64,000 nt of DNA from assembly GCA_963664285.2 (NCBI GenBank), contig CAXXNX010000068.1:1-64000 (forward strand), written 5' to 3'. The translations under genes were made by a program, and so were the position numbers. Shown here piece after piece: positions 55,898-64,000 of this stretch. Under the pieces are notes generated by a model. It was not told the origin of the DNA and ran no database searches. It saw nothing but the letters and a program-made list of their open reading frames with translations. This stretch comes from JAJCYL01 sp963664285. Its GTDB lineage: Bacteria > Bacteroidota > Bacteroidia > Cytophagales > Cyclobacteriaceae. Position 1 is the stretch's first letter; each line of letters opens with the position of its first letter.

Positions 55898-58102
55898 ATG
55901 AAAGAAACATTAAGCGAATCCGCCGAGATTGCGGCAAAATTTATTAATACCACTGACCGGAATATATTCATAACGGGAAAGGCAGGCACCGGTAAGACTA
56001 CGTTCTTAAAATACATTGTAGAGCATACTTATAAAAATACAGTTGTTACGGCTCCAACTGGGATAGCGGCTATAAATGCTTCAGGTATTACTCTTCATTC
56101 TCTGCTTCACTTACCTTTTGGAGTTTTTATACCTGAGAAATTCCAATTCGGAAAAAATGAGTTAAACTCAAGGCTAAACACACCCCAGACGGTACTGGCA
56201 AATAGTAAATTCAACATCAGCAAAAGAAAATTACTCAGGGAACTCGAATTGTTGATCATCGATGAAGTGAGCATGCTTAGGGCGGACCTCCTTGACTGTA
56301 TCGACGTAGTATTGCGCCATATCAGGAGAAGGCAATTTGACCCTTTTGGAGGAGTACAACTCCTTCTTATCGGCGATTTATGGCAGTTACCCCCAGTGGC
56401 GAAGGATGAAGATTGGCAATACTTATCTAAACATTATACAAGTACCTATTTCTTTGAATCACGGGCTTTAAAAGAAAGGCCCCTGGTCTATATAGAGCTC
56501 AAGAAATTATATCGGCAAAGTGACCAGGAGTTCATCGATATATTGAATCGATTGAGAAATAATGAACAAACTGAAAAAGACTTTCAAAAACTCAATTCTT
56601 TTTATAAAAAGGACTTTTCTCCAGCCTCCAATGCTGGTTATATCCATATCACCACTCATAACCGCAAAGCCGACATCATTAATGAAGATGAATTAAATAA
56701 GATCAGTGAACTCTCTTCTCACTTTAAAGCTGAGATGACAGGAGATTTTGCTGAAAATCTATATCCAAATCAGGAAAGTCTTGAATTCAAGAAAGGCGCC
56801 CAGGTTATGTTCATCAAAAATGACCTCAATGAAGAAAAGAGGTATTTCAACGGAAAAATCGGAAAGATCACATCAATATCATCTGATAGCCTGATAGTTA
56901 AATGTGATGATGAAAAAATCGAAGTGAAACCACATTTATGGGAAAATAAAAGGTACACCCTAAATAGAGAAACCAACGAAATCGAAGAAAAGGTCATCGG
57001 CAGTTTTAAACAATTCCCTATCAAACTGGCCTGGGCCATTACGGTGCATAAAAGCCAGGGCCTCACTTTTGAAAAGGCCATCCTTGACCTCTCAGGGGCA
57101 TTCGCACCCGGGCAAGTCTACGTAGCGCTTTCCCGACTCACTTCACTCAAAGGGTTGGTTTTATCCTCGGCAATACCTAATTCCGGGCTGGAAATTGCCG
57201 AGGCTATCACCTTATTTTCTAAAAATAAATCGGATGGTGACAAACTTAAGGAAAGTCTGAAAAAAGATCGAAAAGGGTTTCTGTTGAACTATGCTCAAGG
57301 GGCTTTCGATTTCTCCTCCTTACTTCGCGAATTGGGCTATCATGAAATGAGCTTTAACAAGGAGGAGAATCGATCAATTAAGCAACAGTACCATGACTGG
57401 ACCAAAGACTTGATTAATGAGGCGTACCTTCTCAAAAAGGTAGGCGATAAATTTATACTTGAGGTAAATGAGACTATCGCAAAAGACGACAATTACCTGG
57501 CATCTCTTAATAACCGTGTGAGAAAAGCGAAAGATTATTTTTCGCCTTTGATTGAAATCCTCTCAACCAAAATAAAGTTGCACTTAAACGAACTCGGCGC
57601 TAAAGGCAAGGTCAAAAACTATCGCAAGGAGCTGGTAGAATTGGAATCACTGTTTTATAAACAAAATCAACACATGCTGAAAGTGCACCTTTTACTTTCT
57701 GAAGCTGTCAACAACCGAGTCCTAACCAAAAACCAACTTAAAGATTCCACCTTATATAAAAGTCGAAAACCGGCTGGTAAAAAGGAAAAAATCCCTACTA
57801 GGGAAATTACATATCAATTATATAAAGAGAAGCAGGGGGTGGAAGAAATCGCAAACAAAAGAAATCTCGTGGCGGGCACCATAGAGGGTCATTTAAGCCA
57901 TTATGTAGCCTTGGGAGACATAGAAGTCACCAAATTTTTGTCCGCGGAAAAATTGGATAAAATTTTAAAAGTTTATGATAAAATCGGTTCCCAGCATGGC
58001 GCACTAAAGATTTCCCTGGGAGAAAAGTATTCTTATGGAGATATTAAGTTTGCCCTGGCACATAGGAGTTATCTTCAGTCATTGGAAGCCAAGAAAGATT
58101 AG
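55898..58102 (+). CDS. Pif1/RecD2-like helicase with C-terminal helix-turn-helix
   Basis: The 734-residue protein is a superfamily 1B helicase. Motif I (Walker A) is GKAGTGKTTFLKYI at about residue 27, motif II is LLIIDEVSMLRADLLD, and motif III is LLLIGDLWQLPPV. Motifs V/VI are AWAITVHKSQGLTFEKA and YVALSRLTSLKGLVL. The C-terminal region carries a helical linker and a winged-helix-like domain (VEEIANKRNLVAGTIEGHLS) as in RecQ/HTH_40 proteins. It is likely to resolve replication or recombination intermediates. The gene is transcribed in the direction of the YcxB-like and recX genes. Confidence 0.93.
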   Translation: MKETLSESAEIAAKFINTTDRNIFITGKAGTGKTTFLKYIVEHTYKNTVVTAPTGIAAINASGITLHSLLHLPFGVFIPEKFQFGKNELNSRLNTPQTVLANSKFNISKRKLLRELELLIIDEVSMLRADLLDCIDVVLRHIRRRQFDPFGGVQLLLIGDLWQLPPVAKDEDWQYLSKHYTSTYFFESRALKERPLVYIELKKLYRQSDQEFIDILNRLRNNEQTEKDFQKLNSFYKKDFSPASNAGYIHITTHNRKADIINEDELNKISELSSHFKAEMTGDFAENLYPNQESLEFKKGAQVMFIKNDLNEEKRYFNGKIGKITSISSDSLIVKCDDEKIEVKPHLWENKRYTLNRETNEIEEKVIGSFKQFPIKLAWAITVHKSQGLTFEKAILDLSGAFAPGQVYVALSRLTSLKGLVLSSAIPNSGLEIAEAITLFSKNKSDGDKLKESLKKDRKGFLLNYAQGAFDFSSLLRELGYHEMSFNKEENRSIKQQYHDWTKDLINEAYLLKKVGDKFILEVNETIAKDDNYLASLNNRVRKAKDYFSPLIEILSTKIKLHLNELGAKGKVKNYRKELVELESLFYKQNQHMLKVHLLLSEAVNNRVLTKNQLKDSTLYKSRKPAGKKEKIPTREITYQLYKEKQGVEEIANKRNLVAGTIEGHLSHYVALGDIEVTKFLSAEKLDKILKVYDKIGSQHGALKISLGEKYSYGDIKFALAHRSYLQSLEAKKD

Positions 58103-58181
58103 AAATATGAAGTCGATTGTCTTTTGATAATTACAGAATTACCTTTGCTGGTATTTTAAGTATAGCAATGAGTTTTTTCAA

Positions 58182-58682
58182 ATGATTATTAAGACAAAAA
58201 AGTATCAGCTACCGAAAAATACATATATCAAAATGGGGCTGAAGAATATCATTAAAGAGCAATGGTGGGTTTTTCTGATCTACCTGACACTGGTAAGCGG
58301 ACATTTTTTTATCCCCTCACATTGGTGGATTACCGGATCAACAATTGCCCTTATTCTGTATTTTCTCTTTTGGTTGATACAATTTGCCGGGGTAACCCAA
58401 CTTGAGCAAGGGAAGATGCTGTTCGAAAAACTTTCCTATGAAATTGATAGTCGCCAAATCCTGATCAAGCTGAATACCAAGCAGGGCATGCCAATCAAAT
58501 GGGACATGATAAAACGAGGTGCTATGGGTAAAGACCATTTTGTATTGACTATGAGCAAAGCCCAGGTGATTTATCTCCCATTCAAGATCTTTAATTCGGA
58601 TGCTCATATCAAATGGATGGAGACAATTCTTTCAAGAAAAGGATATATTAAGGAAAAGGCACCTAAGGTCACAGCAAAATAA
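58182..58682 (+). CDS. YcxB-like membrane protein
   Basis: The 166-residue protein has two membrane segments (about residues 28-47 and 49-68). A soluble C-terminal domain follows with a YcxB pattern (KWDMIKRGAMGKDHFVLTMS, VIYLPFKIF). The biochemical role of the family is unknown. It lies 80 bases after the helicase and 39 before recX. Confidence 0.75.
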   Translation: MIIKTKKYQLPKNTYIKMGLKNIIKEQWWVFLIYLTLVSGHFFIPSHWWITGSTIALILYFLFWLIQFAGVTQLEQGKMLFEKLSYEIDSRQILIKLNTKQGMPIKWDMIKRGAMGKDHFVLTMSKAQVIYLPFKIFNSDAHIKWMETILSRKGYIKEKAPKVTAK

Positions 58683-58720
58683 ACTCAAGAGAAACATTCA
58701 TTAAAGAAGCCAAATTCAAA

Positions 58721-59149
58721 GTGGCTTCATTCTGCGCTTACCAGGAAAGAACGCAGCAGGAAGTGCGGGATAAGCTTTATAATCTTGACCTTCATCGAAA
58801 TGAAGTCGAAGAGATTCTTACGGAGCTTATCACCGAGGATTTCGTGAATGAAGAACGGTTCTCAAGAGCATTCGCCAGGGGTAAATTTAATTATAACAAA
58901 TGGGGGCGCTTGAAAATCAAACAGGCACTACAGCTAAAAGGTCTTTCCAGCTATTGTCAAAATGCGGGCTTATCGGAAATTGAAGATTCAGAATACTTAT
59001 CTCGGGTAGAGCATCTTCTAGAAAAAAAACTCAACTCACTAAAAGAAGAGGATACATGGGTCAAAAAAAACAAAGCTGCACGATATTTAATTGGGAAAGG
59101 CTACGAATCAGAACTTGTGTGGAATACATTGAATGATCTAATTTCATGA
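58721..59149 (+). CDS. recX: Regulatory protein RecX
   Basis: RecX modulates RecA filaments. The 142-residue protein has the three-helix repeats: ASFCAYQERTQQEVRDKLY, FVNEERFSRAFARGKFNYNK and KAARYLIGKGYESELVWNTL. The frame is open upstream without an ATG, so GTG at 58721 is taken as the start. RecX proteins often have about ten more N-terminal residues, so the true start may be a rarer codon upstream. Confidence 0.9.
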   Translation: MASFCAYQERTQQEVRDKLYNLDLHRNEVEEILTELITEDFVNEERFSRAFARGKFNYNKWGRLKIKQALQLKGLSSYCQNAGLSEIEDSEYLSRVEHLLEKKLNSLKEEDTWVKKNKAARYLIGKGYESELVWNTLNDLIS

Positions 59150-59222
59150 GATGCAATCGTAGTAGCGGATGGATAAAAAAAGACTGGTGTAAGTTTGGAC
59201 CTTTGAACCAATCAATATGATG

Positions 59223-60380
59223 TCAATATCCTCGATTGAGATCAACCATATTCAGTAACTTTTCTCCCCTGATGTAACGACGCAGGTTCTCCCGGGCAAT
59301 AATTAATACATTGCGTGTGGTTAGATCAGATCTCCCGGCCGTATGTTGTGTGATGATTACATTTTGCATCGTCCAGAGTTCATGATCGGCAGGTAATGGT
59401 TCCGGATCGGTCACATCAAGACCTGCACCATTCAGTTTGCCGCTTTTTAACGCTGCTATTAGTGCTTCAGTATCCGTTGTGGCTCCACGTCCAACAGAAA
59501 TATAGTAAGCACCGTCCTTCAGGTTGTTGAAAAACTCTGGCCCCACAATGCGACGAGTAATGTTAGTGAGGGGCAATGCATTCACCACAAAATCCGCCTC
59601 TTTTGCAAGCGCCGCTGTTTCGTCGCTTAGACCCACATAGGCAATATACTCCGGACCCTGGCGACTCGAATTTCGAGTGCCGATGACCCGCATACCCAAC
59701 TTATAAGCTCGACTTGCAACCTGTGTTCCGATTCCGCCAAGTCCGAGCACCAACATGGTCTTACCTTTTACTGACATGCTTGGTGTCGTGCCAGAAGGTC
59801 CACCGCGCTGCCATTCAGAGTTCATTTGTAAACTGCGATAAACATGCAAATTGCGTGTCATTGCTAACATCAATGCGATGCTGTGCTCTGCGATCGTTTC
59901 ACTGTGAGCCTTCGCATTGTTTGTAGTAATTAAATCCGCCGTCAGGATCCCCGGCATTGTTTCACAACCATCAATACCAGCAGACATAATGTGAATATAA
60001 TCGAGGCTTTCACTAATATTCATCTCATTATTGCACCAACCGAGGTAGACATCGCTGCCAGCAAGACTGCCAGAATTAGCATCGGCACCAGCATGAAGTA
60101 GTTCAATTTCAATGCCATCAGTGACTTTCTTTACCCACTCGGCAGACCCTATTCCGGCTGCCGGTAAGTCACGATATTGCATGGTTATCTTTGTGGGTCG
60201 TGACCATCCCGGCATATCCCGGCTCGCCACAGCAGACTCACGTATGCCAAGTTCCAGGATTAATGCATCAACATCAATGTCTTGTGACCATGAAAGTAGT
60301 GGAAGTGTAAAACACAGTAGTAGTATCGTGGTTTTTTTGATATGGGAGGACACCTTTAAGTTCAAAACATTTTTTAACAA
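59223..60380 (-). CDS. Predicted exported D-isomer 2-hydroxyacid dehydrogenase
   Basis: The catalytic features are complete. The nucleotide loop is VLGLGGIGTQVASRA, the catalytic Arg is in SVGRGATTDTEAL, the Glu in DVTDPEPLPADHEL, and the His in VIITQHTAGRSDL. Unusually, the N-terminus has a basic start and a hydrophobic stretch (TTILLLCFTLPLLSWSQ, residues 17-33) that reads like a secretion signal. NAD-dependent enzymes normally stay in the cytoplasm. The 385-residue length fits a standard enzyme plus the leader. It could be periplasmic with a bound cofactor, or the leader could be an artefact. Confidence 0.87.
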   Translation of the reverse strand: MLKNVLNLKVSSHIKKTTILLLCFTLPLLSWSQDIDVDALILELGIRESAVASRDMPGWSRPTKITMQYRDLPAAGIGSAEWVKKVTDGIEIELLHAGADANSGSLAGSDVYLGWCNNEMNISESLDYIHIMSAGIDGCETMPGILTADLITTNNAKAHSETIAEHSIALMLAMTRNLHVYRSLQMNSEWQRGGPSGTTPSMSVKGKTMLVLGLGGIGTQVASRAYKLGMRVIGTRNSSRQGPEYIAYVGLSDETAALAKEADFVVNALPLTNITRRIVGPEFFNNLKDGAYYISVGRGATTDTEALIAALKSGKLNGAGLDVTDPEPLPADHELWTMQNVIITQHTAGRSDLTTRNVLIIARENLRRYIRGEKLLNMVDLNRGY

Positions 60381-60763
60381 TGAGTAAAGTAGTCAAAATA
60401 TGTTGTTAAACTAATTCAATCTAAGCTCAACTGTCTGATTTACATGACAGTGCTGTTAGGATGGGTTTCAGTTTCTTCATTCCTTTTTATTAGGCAATAA
60501 AGAAGTAGAATTGATTGAAAAGGCGCAAGTGACAACTGCTGATTATAATTGCTAAATGGTATAGGAGGAATACCACAGTAGTGAAAAAGTCCCGTAGTGG
60601 GGCTATATCGACCTCATACAGGGGTTTATTCAATCCCGCAGCTCCTGATGATCGGTTATGTAATTAACACAGATTTAGTGGTTTATCCCCTGACCTCACC
60701 CTCTTCCAAATACACATCTCCAAGGTTTTAATTCATTTCAATTAAGTATTATATTAACACATA
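60381..60763. other. Intergenic stretch
   Basis: No gene is visible. A short possible hairpin (AGTCCCGTAGTGGGGCT near 60588-60604) is the only structure noticed. The region separates the divergent dehydrogenase gene and the broken TolB-like gene. Confidence 0.35.
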
Positions 60764-61284
60764 ATGGCAAGCAAAAAAAAAATCTATTATGGAAGCTACT
60801 TGATCGTAAGATCGGACGGACATTGCTTGTTTATCTGGGAGGAGCCTGGGTGATAATTGAAGCTTCCAACCATTTTGCTAATAGGTTTGATTGGCGTGAT
60901 AAAATTGGGGATATTATCTTCCTAATCTTCGTTTTTGGTTTGCCGGCAGCCATTTTCTATGCCTGGTTCCATGGAAAACAGGGAGTTCAAAAAGTTCAAA
61001 AGAAAGAATTATTCTTTCACAGTTTAAACCTAACTATTGCTGTTTTTTTCATATACCGTGTTATACTGGCTCCTGAACTTGATAGAAGGAGAATCAGGGG
61101 AACCACTGAGATCCAAGAGGTTGATACGTCTATCGCGGTTCTACCCTTTGTTAACTTAAACGATGACCCCACTCAGAAGTTTTTTAGTGATGGGATAACT
61201 GAAGACATCTTAAACCATCTTACCAAAATTGGGGATCTTTATTGTACCTCTTTAGCTTTCCATATAATCCTGAGGAGTGTTTAA
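60764..61284 (+). pseudogene. TolB-N-type membrane protein remnant, truncated
   Basis: Starting at ATG 60764, the run of ten A breaks the frame. With eleven A it reads LLWKLLDRKIGRTLLVYLGG and onward through GDIIFLIFVFGLPAAIFYAW. Two membrane segments follow, then the TolB amino-terminal motif SIAVLPFVNLNDDPTQKFFS and DGITEDILNHLTKIGDL. Full proteins of this group continue with TPR repeats. Here the sequence turns into YCTSLAFHIILRSV and stops directly in front of the sugar-acid operon. The 3' part has therefore been lost, probably by a deletion that joined it to the operon. Confidence 0.75.
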
Positions 61285-61288
61285 AGAA

Positions 61289-62584
61289 ATGAAAGGACCT
61301 AAAATCAGAGAATTAAGAGTTACTCCCATAGCAGTCACTGATCCACCACTTTTGAATTCTGTAGGAGTGCATGCTCCCTATGTTTTACGGACTATCATTG
61401 AACTGATTACTGATGATAATATTTCTGGGATAAGTGAGATCCCCGGGAATATTGAAATTGATGCCTTACTGGAGAAATCAAAAGAGGTGATCATTGGTGA
61501 AGACCCATTTCAGCTTAATCGGATGCGGGCAGAACTTTTTAGTCGATATGGCGCTGATGAGTCCGACCAAAGGGGTGATAATCCATGGGATGACAGAAAA
61601 CTGATCCATGTATACAGCGCCATTGAAGTGGCCTGCCTTGATTTACAAGGTAAAATTTGTGGTCGTCCGGTTGTAGATCTATTAGGTGGAATGTGTAGGG
61701 AAAGTGTTCCTTTTGATGCCTACTTATTTTACAAGTTTAAAGGAGCAGGTGGCACTCTTGGTTATGAAGTTGATCCAAATGCAACAGGCTGGGATGCTGC
61801 CAGGCAGGCGGCAGCTGAAAACCAGGAAGAAATTGTTGCGCAGGCCATGGCCATGATAAAGGAATTTGGTTTTAAGTCCATAAAGCTTAAGGGGGGAGTT
61901 TTTCCACCTCAGGAGGAAGTCAATACAATTAGGGCGCTCAGAAATGCTTTTGGCCCGGATGTACCCCTAAGGATTGATCCGAATGGAGTCTGGACAGTAG
62001 AAACTGCAGTTAAATACGGCAAACAAATGGAAGGTGTTTTGGAATACCTCGAAGATCCTACGCGGGGTCAGAAGGGAATGGCTAAAGTGGGGCAAGGCTT
62101 AAATATACCTCTTGCGACAAATATGTGTACAACTTCATTTGATGATATTCCGTCGAGTGTTCGTCTTTGGTCCGAAGACATCATTCTCAGCGACCATCAC
62201 TTTTGGGGCGGTTTGCGGGAATCGGTAAGCCTGGGTAAAGTTTGTCAGACCTTTGGAAAGGGGCTTTCAATGCACTCCAATAGCCATTTGGGTATTTCAC
62301 TTGTTGCCATGGTCCACATGGCTGCTGCTATTCCCAATTTAACCTACGATCTGGATTCGCATTATCCCTGGCAATCGGATGAAGTGATCGTAGGAGGAAG
62401 GGTGAAATTTGAAGAAGGACAGGTCGCTGTACCAAGTGAACCGGGTCTCGGTGTGGAGTTGGACCATAAAGAATTAGAAAGGTTACATAATGCTTATAAA
62501 ACCTGCGGGATCACACATCGGGATGATACTGCTGAAATGAAAAAAATTGACCCCGGCTGGGAATATAAGGCAGTTCGATGGTAG
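61289..62584 (+). CDS. Glucarate dehydratase-like enolase-superfamily enzyme
   Basis: Enzymes of this group dehydrate acid sugars such as D-glucarate. The conserved residues are visible: the KxK of SIKLKGGVFPP, the DxN of LRIDPNGVW, the metal-site Asp in YLEDPTRGQKGM, SDHHFWGG, and the catalytic His in SMHSNSHLGISLVAMVHM. The ATG at 61289 (MKGPKIRELRV) is chosen; a TGAGGAG lies 12 bases upstream, and a GTG at 61277 is also possible. The length of 431 residues fits GudD. It is the first gene of an operon with a lactonase and a sugar-acid permease. Confidence 0.9.
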   Translation: MKGPKIRELRVTPIAVTDPPLLNSVGVHAPYVLRTIIELITDDNISGISEIPGNIEIDALLEKSKEVIIGEDPFQLNRMRAELFSRYGADESDQRGDNPWDDRKLIHVYSAIEVACLDLQGKICGRPVVDLLGGMCRESVPFDAYLFYKFKGAGGTLGYEVDPNATGWDAARQAAAENQEEIVAQAMAMIKEFGFKSIKLKGGVFPPQEEVNTIRALRNAFGPDVPLRIDPNGVWTVETAVKYGKQMEGVLEYLEDPTRGQKGMAKVGQGLNIPLATNMCTTSFDDIPSSVRLWSEDIILSDHHFWGGLRESVSLGKVCQTFGKGLSMHSNSHLGISLVAMVHMAAAIPNLTYDLDSHYPWQSDEVIVGGRVKFEEGQVAVPSEPGLGVELDHKELERLHNAYKTCGITHRDDTAEMKKIDPGWEYKAVRW

Positions 62585-62620
62585 CCCGACACCAACAAAT
62601 GAAAATGGATCTGAAACAAT

Positions 62621-63589
62621 ATGAAACAACTAAGCACTTCTTTAATCCTTGTTTGCTTCTTACTGAGTGTCTTTGGTTGTAAGCAGGAAGGAGTTGTCCT
62701 TTTTGATGAAGACTTTGGGATAAAAACTTTATCCGATGATGGTATTGGTACGGAAGGACCATCGGTGGATAAAAATGGCAATTTATATTATTCTGATCAG
62801 GGAAATGACAGGGTCTCACTTATCACATCGGACGGCAACAAATCTGTCTTTCTGTCACCAAGTGGCGTAACTAACGGAATGGCGTTTGATCACCAACGTC
62901 GATTATTATTCTGCCAGTCAGATAATAGCGATTACCTCGGTCAGGATAGTACTGCCGGGAAAAGAAGGGTGGTAAGAATCGAGCCTGATAGCAGCATCAC
63001 AGTCCTGGCAGAGCTGTATAATGGCAATCGTCTGATGGCGCCAAATGATCTCTCTATAGACAATAAAGGAAGGATATACTTCACTGATCCCTATTATCCG
63101 GGACCTAAAGTTGAAAAATCTCAACCCACCAGTGGTGTTTACAGGATTGATGGTCCCGGGGATGTTAAATTGGTTATTTCAGAATTACAGCGGCCCAATG
63201 GAATCTTGATATCATCAGACAATGCTTTTGTTTATGTCGCGGATCGCGGAACTCAAAAACTGCATCGTTATAAGGTAGAGGACGATGGAGCTTTAACCCA
63301 CGATAAAGTTGTTTATGAATTTCCTGCAGATGACAGGGGTGTTGATGGCATGGCGATGGATACTAATGGCTACATTTTTGCCTGTGCCGGGATTGAAGGT
63401 ACCAGTGGTGTTTATGTACTTGACCCTGAAAAAGAGGTTCTATTGGATTACAGAAAACTCACGGTTAAAGCTTTTAATCTTTGTTTTGGTGGTCCTGATG
63501 GTAAAAACCTTTATATCGCAGCCGGAGGAAATATTTATCTAATGAGAACTATTCATCCGGGTATAATCCTGCCCACAACTAAAATCTAA
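62621..63589 (+). CDS. SMP-30/gluconolactonase-type lactonase, lipoprotein
   Basis: The 322-residue protein has a lipoprotein signal (lipobox SVFGC, cysteine near residue 20) and a six-bladed propeller of the SMP-30 family. Motifs are GTEGPSVDKNGNLYYSDQGN, NRLMAPNDLSIDNKGRIYFT, LQRPNGILISSDNAFVYVAD and GVDGMAMDTNGYIFACAGIE. The conserved Asn, Glu and Asp ligands of the metal site are present. Such enzymes open sugar-acid lactones. As a surface or periplasmic enzyme it would prepare substrate for the permease encoded next. Confidence 0.9.
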   Translation: MKQLSTSLILVCFLLSVFGCKQEGVVLFDEDFGIKTLSDDGIGTEGPSVDKNGNLYYSDQGNDRVSLITSDGNKSVFLSPSGVTNGMAFDHQRRLLFCQSDNSDYLGQDSTAGKRRVVRIEPDSSITVLAELYNGNRLMAPNDLSIDNKGRIYFTDPYYPGPKVEKSQPTSGVYRIDGPGDVKLVISELQRPNGILISSDNAFVYVADRGTQKLHRYKVEDDGALTHDKVVYEFPADDRGVDGMAMDTNGYIFACAGIEGTSGVYVLDPEKEVLLDYRKLTVKAFNLCFGGPDGKNLYIAAGGNIYLMRTIHPGIILPTTKI

Positions 63590-63593
63590 AAAT

Positions 63594-64000
63594 ATGGACC
63601 CGATTCTTTTACTGATCATTGGCATTACTGTCATTATTGGCTGCATCCTGGTTCTAAAGCTGCATCCGGTTTTAGCATTATTATTTGCTGCGATCAGTGT
63701 CGGATTGCTTACTGGCGAGAATAACTTACTTCAATTCGCTCAATCAAAAGGAATGTCCGCAGCGGAAACTTCATCCTTGGTGAATCAACCGGTGGGAAAA
63801 AGAATAGCTGCGGCATTTGGTAATACAGCATCCAAGATCGGTATATTAATTGCCATGGCTTCTGTCATTGGTACGTGCTTACTGCGAAGTGGGGCAGCAG
63901 ACCGGATCATTAGAGGAGCTTTAAAATTATTCGGTGAAAAAAGGGCGCCGGCAGCATTTTTAACCAGTGGTTTTACCTTGGGAATACCGGTATTTTTTGA
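63594..64000 (+). CDS. GntP-family gluconate/sugar-acid permease (partial)
   Basis: The frame opens at ATG 63594, four bases after the lactonase stop codon, and runs past the window end. The 135 visible residues begin MDPILLLIIGITVIIGCILV and continue with hydrophobic segments and KIGILIAMASVIGTCLLRSG, then KRAPAAFLTSGFTLGIPVFF. This matches the N-terminal third of GntP transporters, which import gluconate and related acids. With the dehydratase and lactonase it completes a sugar-acid utilisation operon. Confidence 0.88.
   Translation, partial: MDPILLLIIGITVIIGCILVLKLHPVLALLFAAISVGLLTGENNLLQFAQSKGMSAAETSSLVNQPVGKRIAAAFGNTASKIGILIAMASVIGTCLLRSGAADRIIRGALKLFGEKRAPAAFLTSGFTLGIPVFF

Noticed and set aside
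1..64000. CRISPR arrays, rRNA and tRNA genes
   Set aside because: Looked for regularly spaced repeats and for cloverleaf-type ends and rRNA-like stretches; none was recognised by eye. A tRNAscan-type search would settle tRNAs.

Overview
The window looks like a chromosomal segment of a Bacteroidota bacterium, probably of the Cytophagales type. The signs are a fused MurF-alanine racemase, a TonB-dependent receptor behind a TPP riboswitch, a DUF4783 protein next to nadC, a Rho factor with a long charged N-terminal insert, an ECF sigma factor with DUF4097 proteins, and AT-rich DNA. No rRNA, tRNA, CRISPR array or phage module was recognised.

Layout. 1-9.1 kb is an accessory stretch: the end of an IS1182-like element, a small membrane protein, a DinB-like protein, a GC-rich alpha/beta hydrolase of likely foreign origin, a destroyed M19 dipeptidase gene, and three adjacent insertion sequences (IS1380-like, IS30-like, IS1595-like). 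9.1-14 kb holds a coiled-coil protein and a broken TPR-CHAT protease gene. 14-22.3 kb is housekeeping: gatB, alaS, an M23 peptidase, a CapA-like protein, a MerR regulator and dprA. 22.3-28.3 kb has a TonB-domain gene split by a second IS1380 copy, then murF-alr and a double-GNAT protein. 28.3-30.6 kb is a hisA relic split by the IS1182-like element. 30.6-36 kb has a two-component system, purK-purE and an intact M19 dipeptidase. A third, chimeric IS1380 copy follows. 38-45 kb encodes a large FAD/Fe-S oxidoreductase, rho, serS and an acetyltransferase. 45-48.1 kb is an ECF sigma, HEAT-repeat anti-sigma-like and twin DUF4097 operon. 48.2-52.6 kb carries a TPP-riboswitch-controlled receptor, a NadR-like kinase and a second IS30 copy. 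52.7-59.2 kb has nadC, decayed DUF2442/DUF4160 genes, a HicAB-like pair, a Pif1-type helicase and recX. 59.2-64 kb carries an exported 2-hydroxyacid dehydrogenase and a sugar-acid operon (glucarate dehydratase-like, SMP-30 lactonase, GntP permease cut by the window end).

Two themes stand out. First, recent IS activity: the three IS1380-like copies all sit between TTAA tetranucleotides, and removing two of them (with one TTAA) restores the interrupted genes exactly. The IS1182-like copy can be removed from hisA the same way using a 6-bp duplication. Second, about a dozen genes carry small indels. Many lie in homopolymers and may be assembly errors; others (a 7-bp tandem duplication, a TA insertion, IS insertions, terminal deletions) look like real decay. 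The base-level quality of the assembly should be checked before these genes are called dead.
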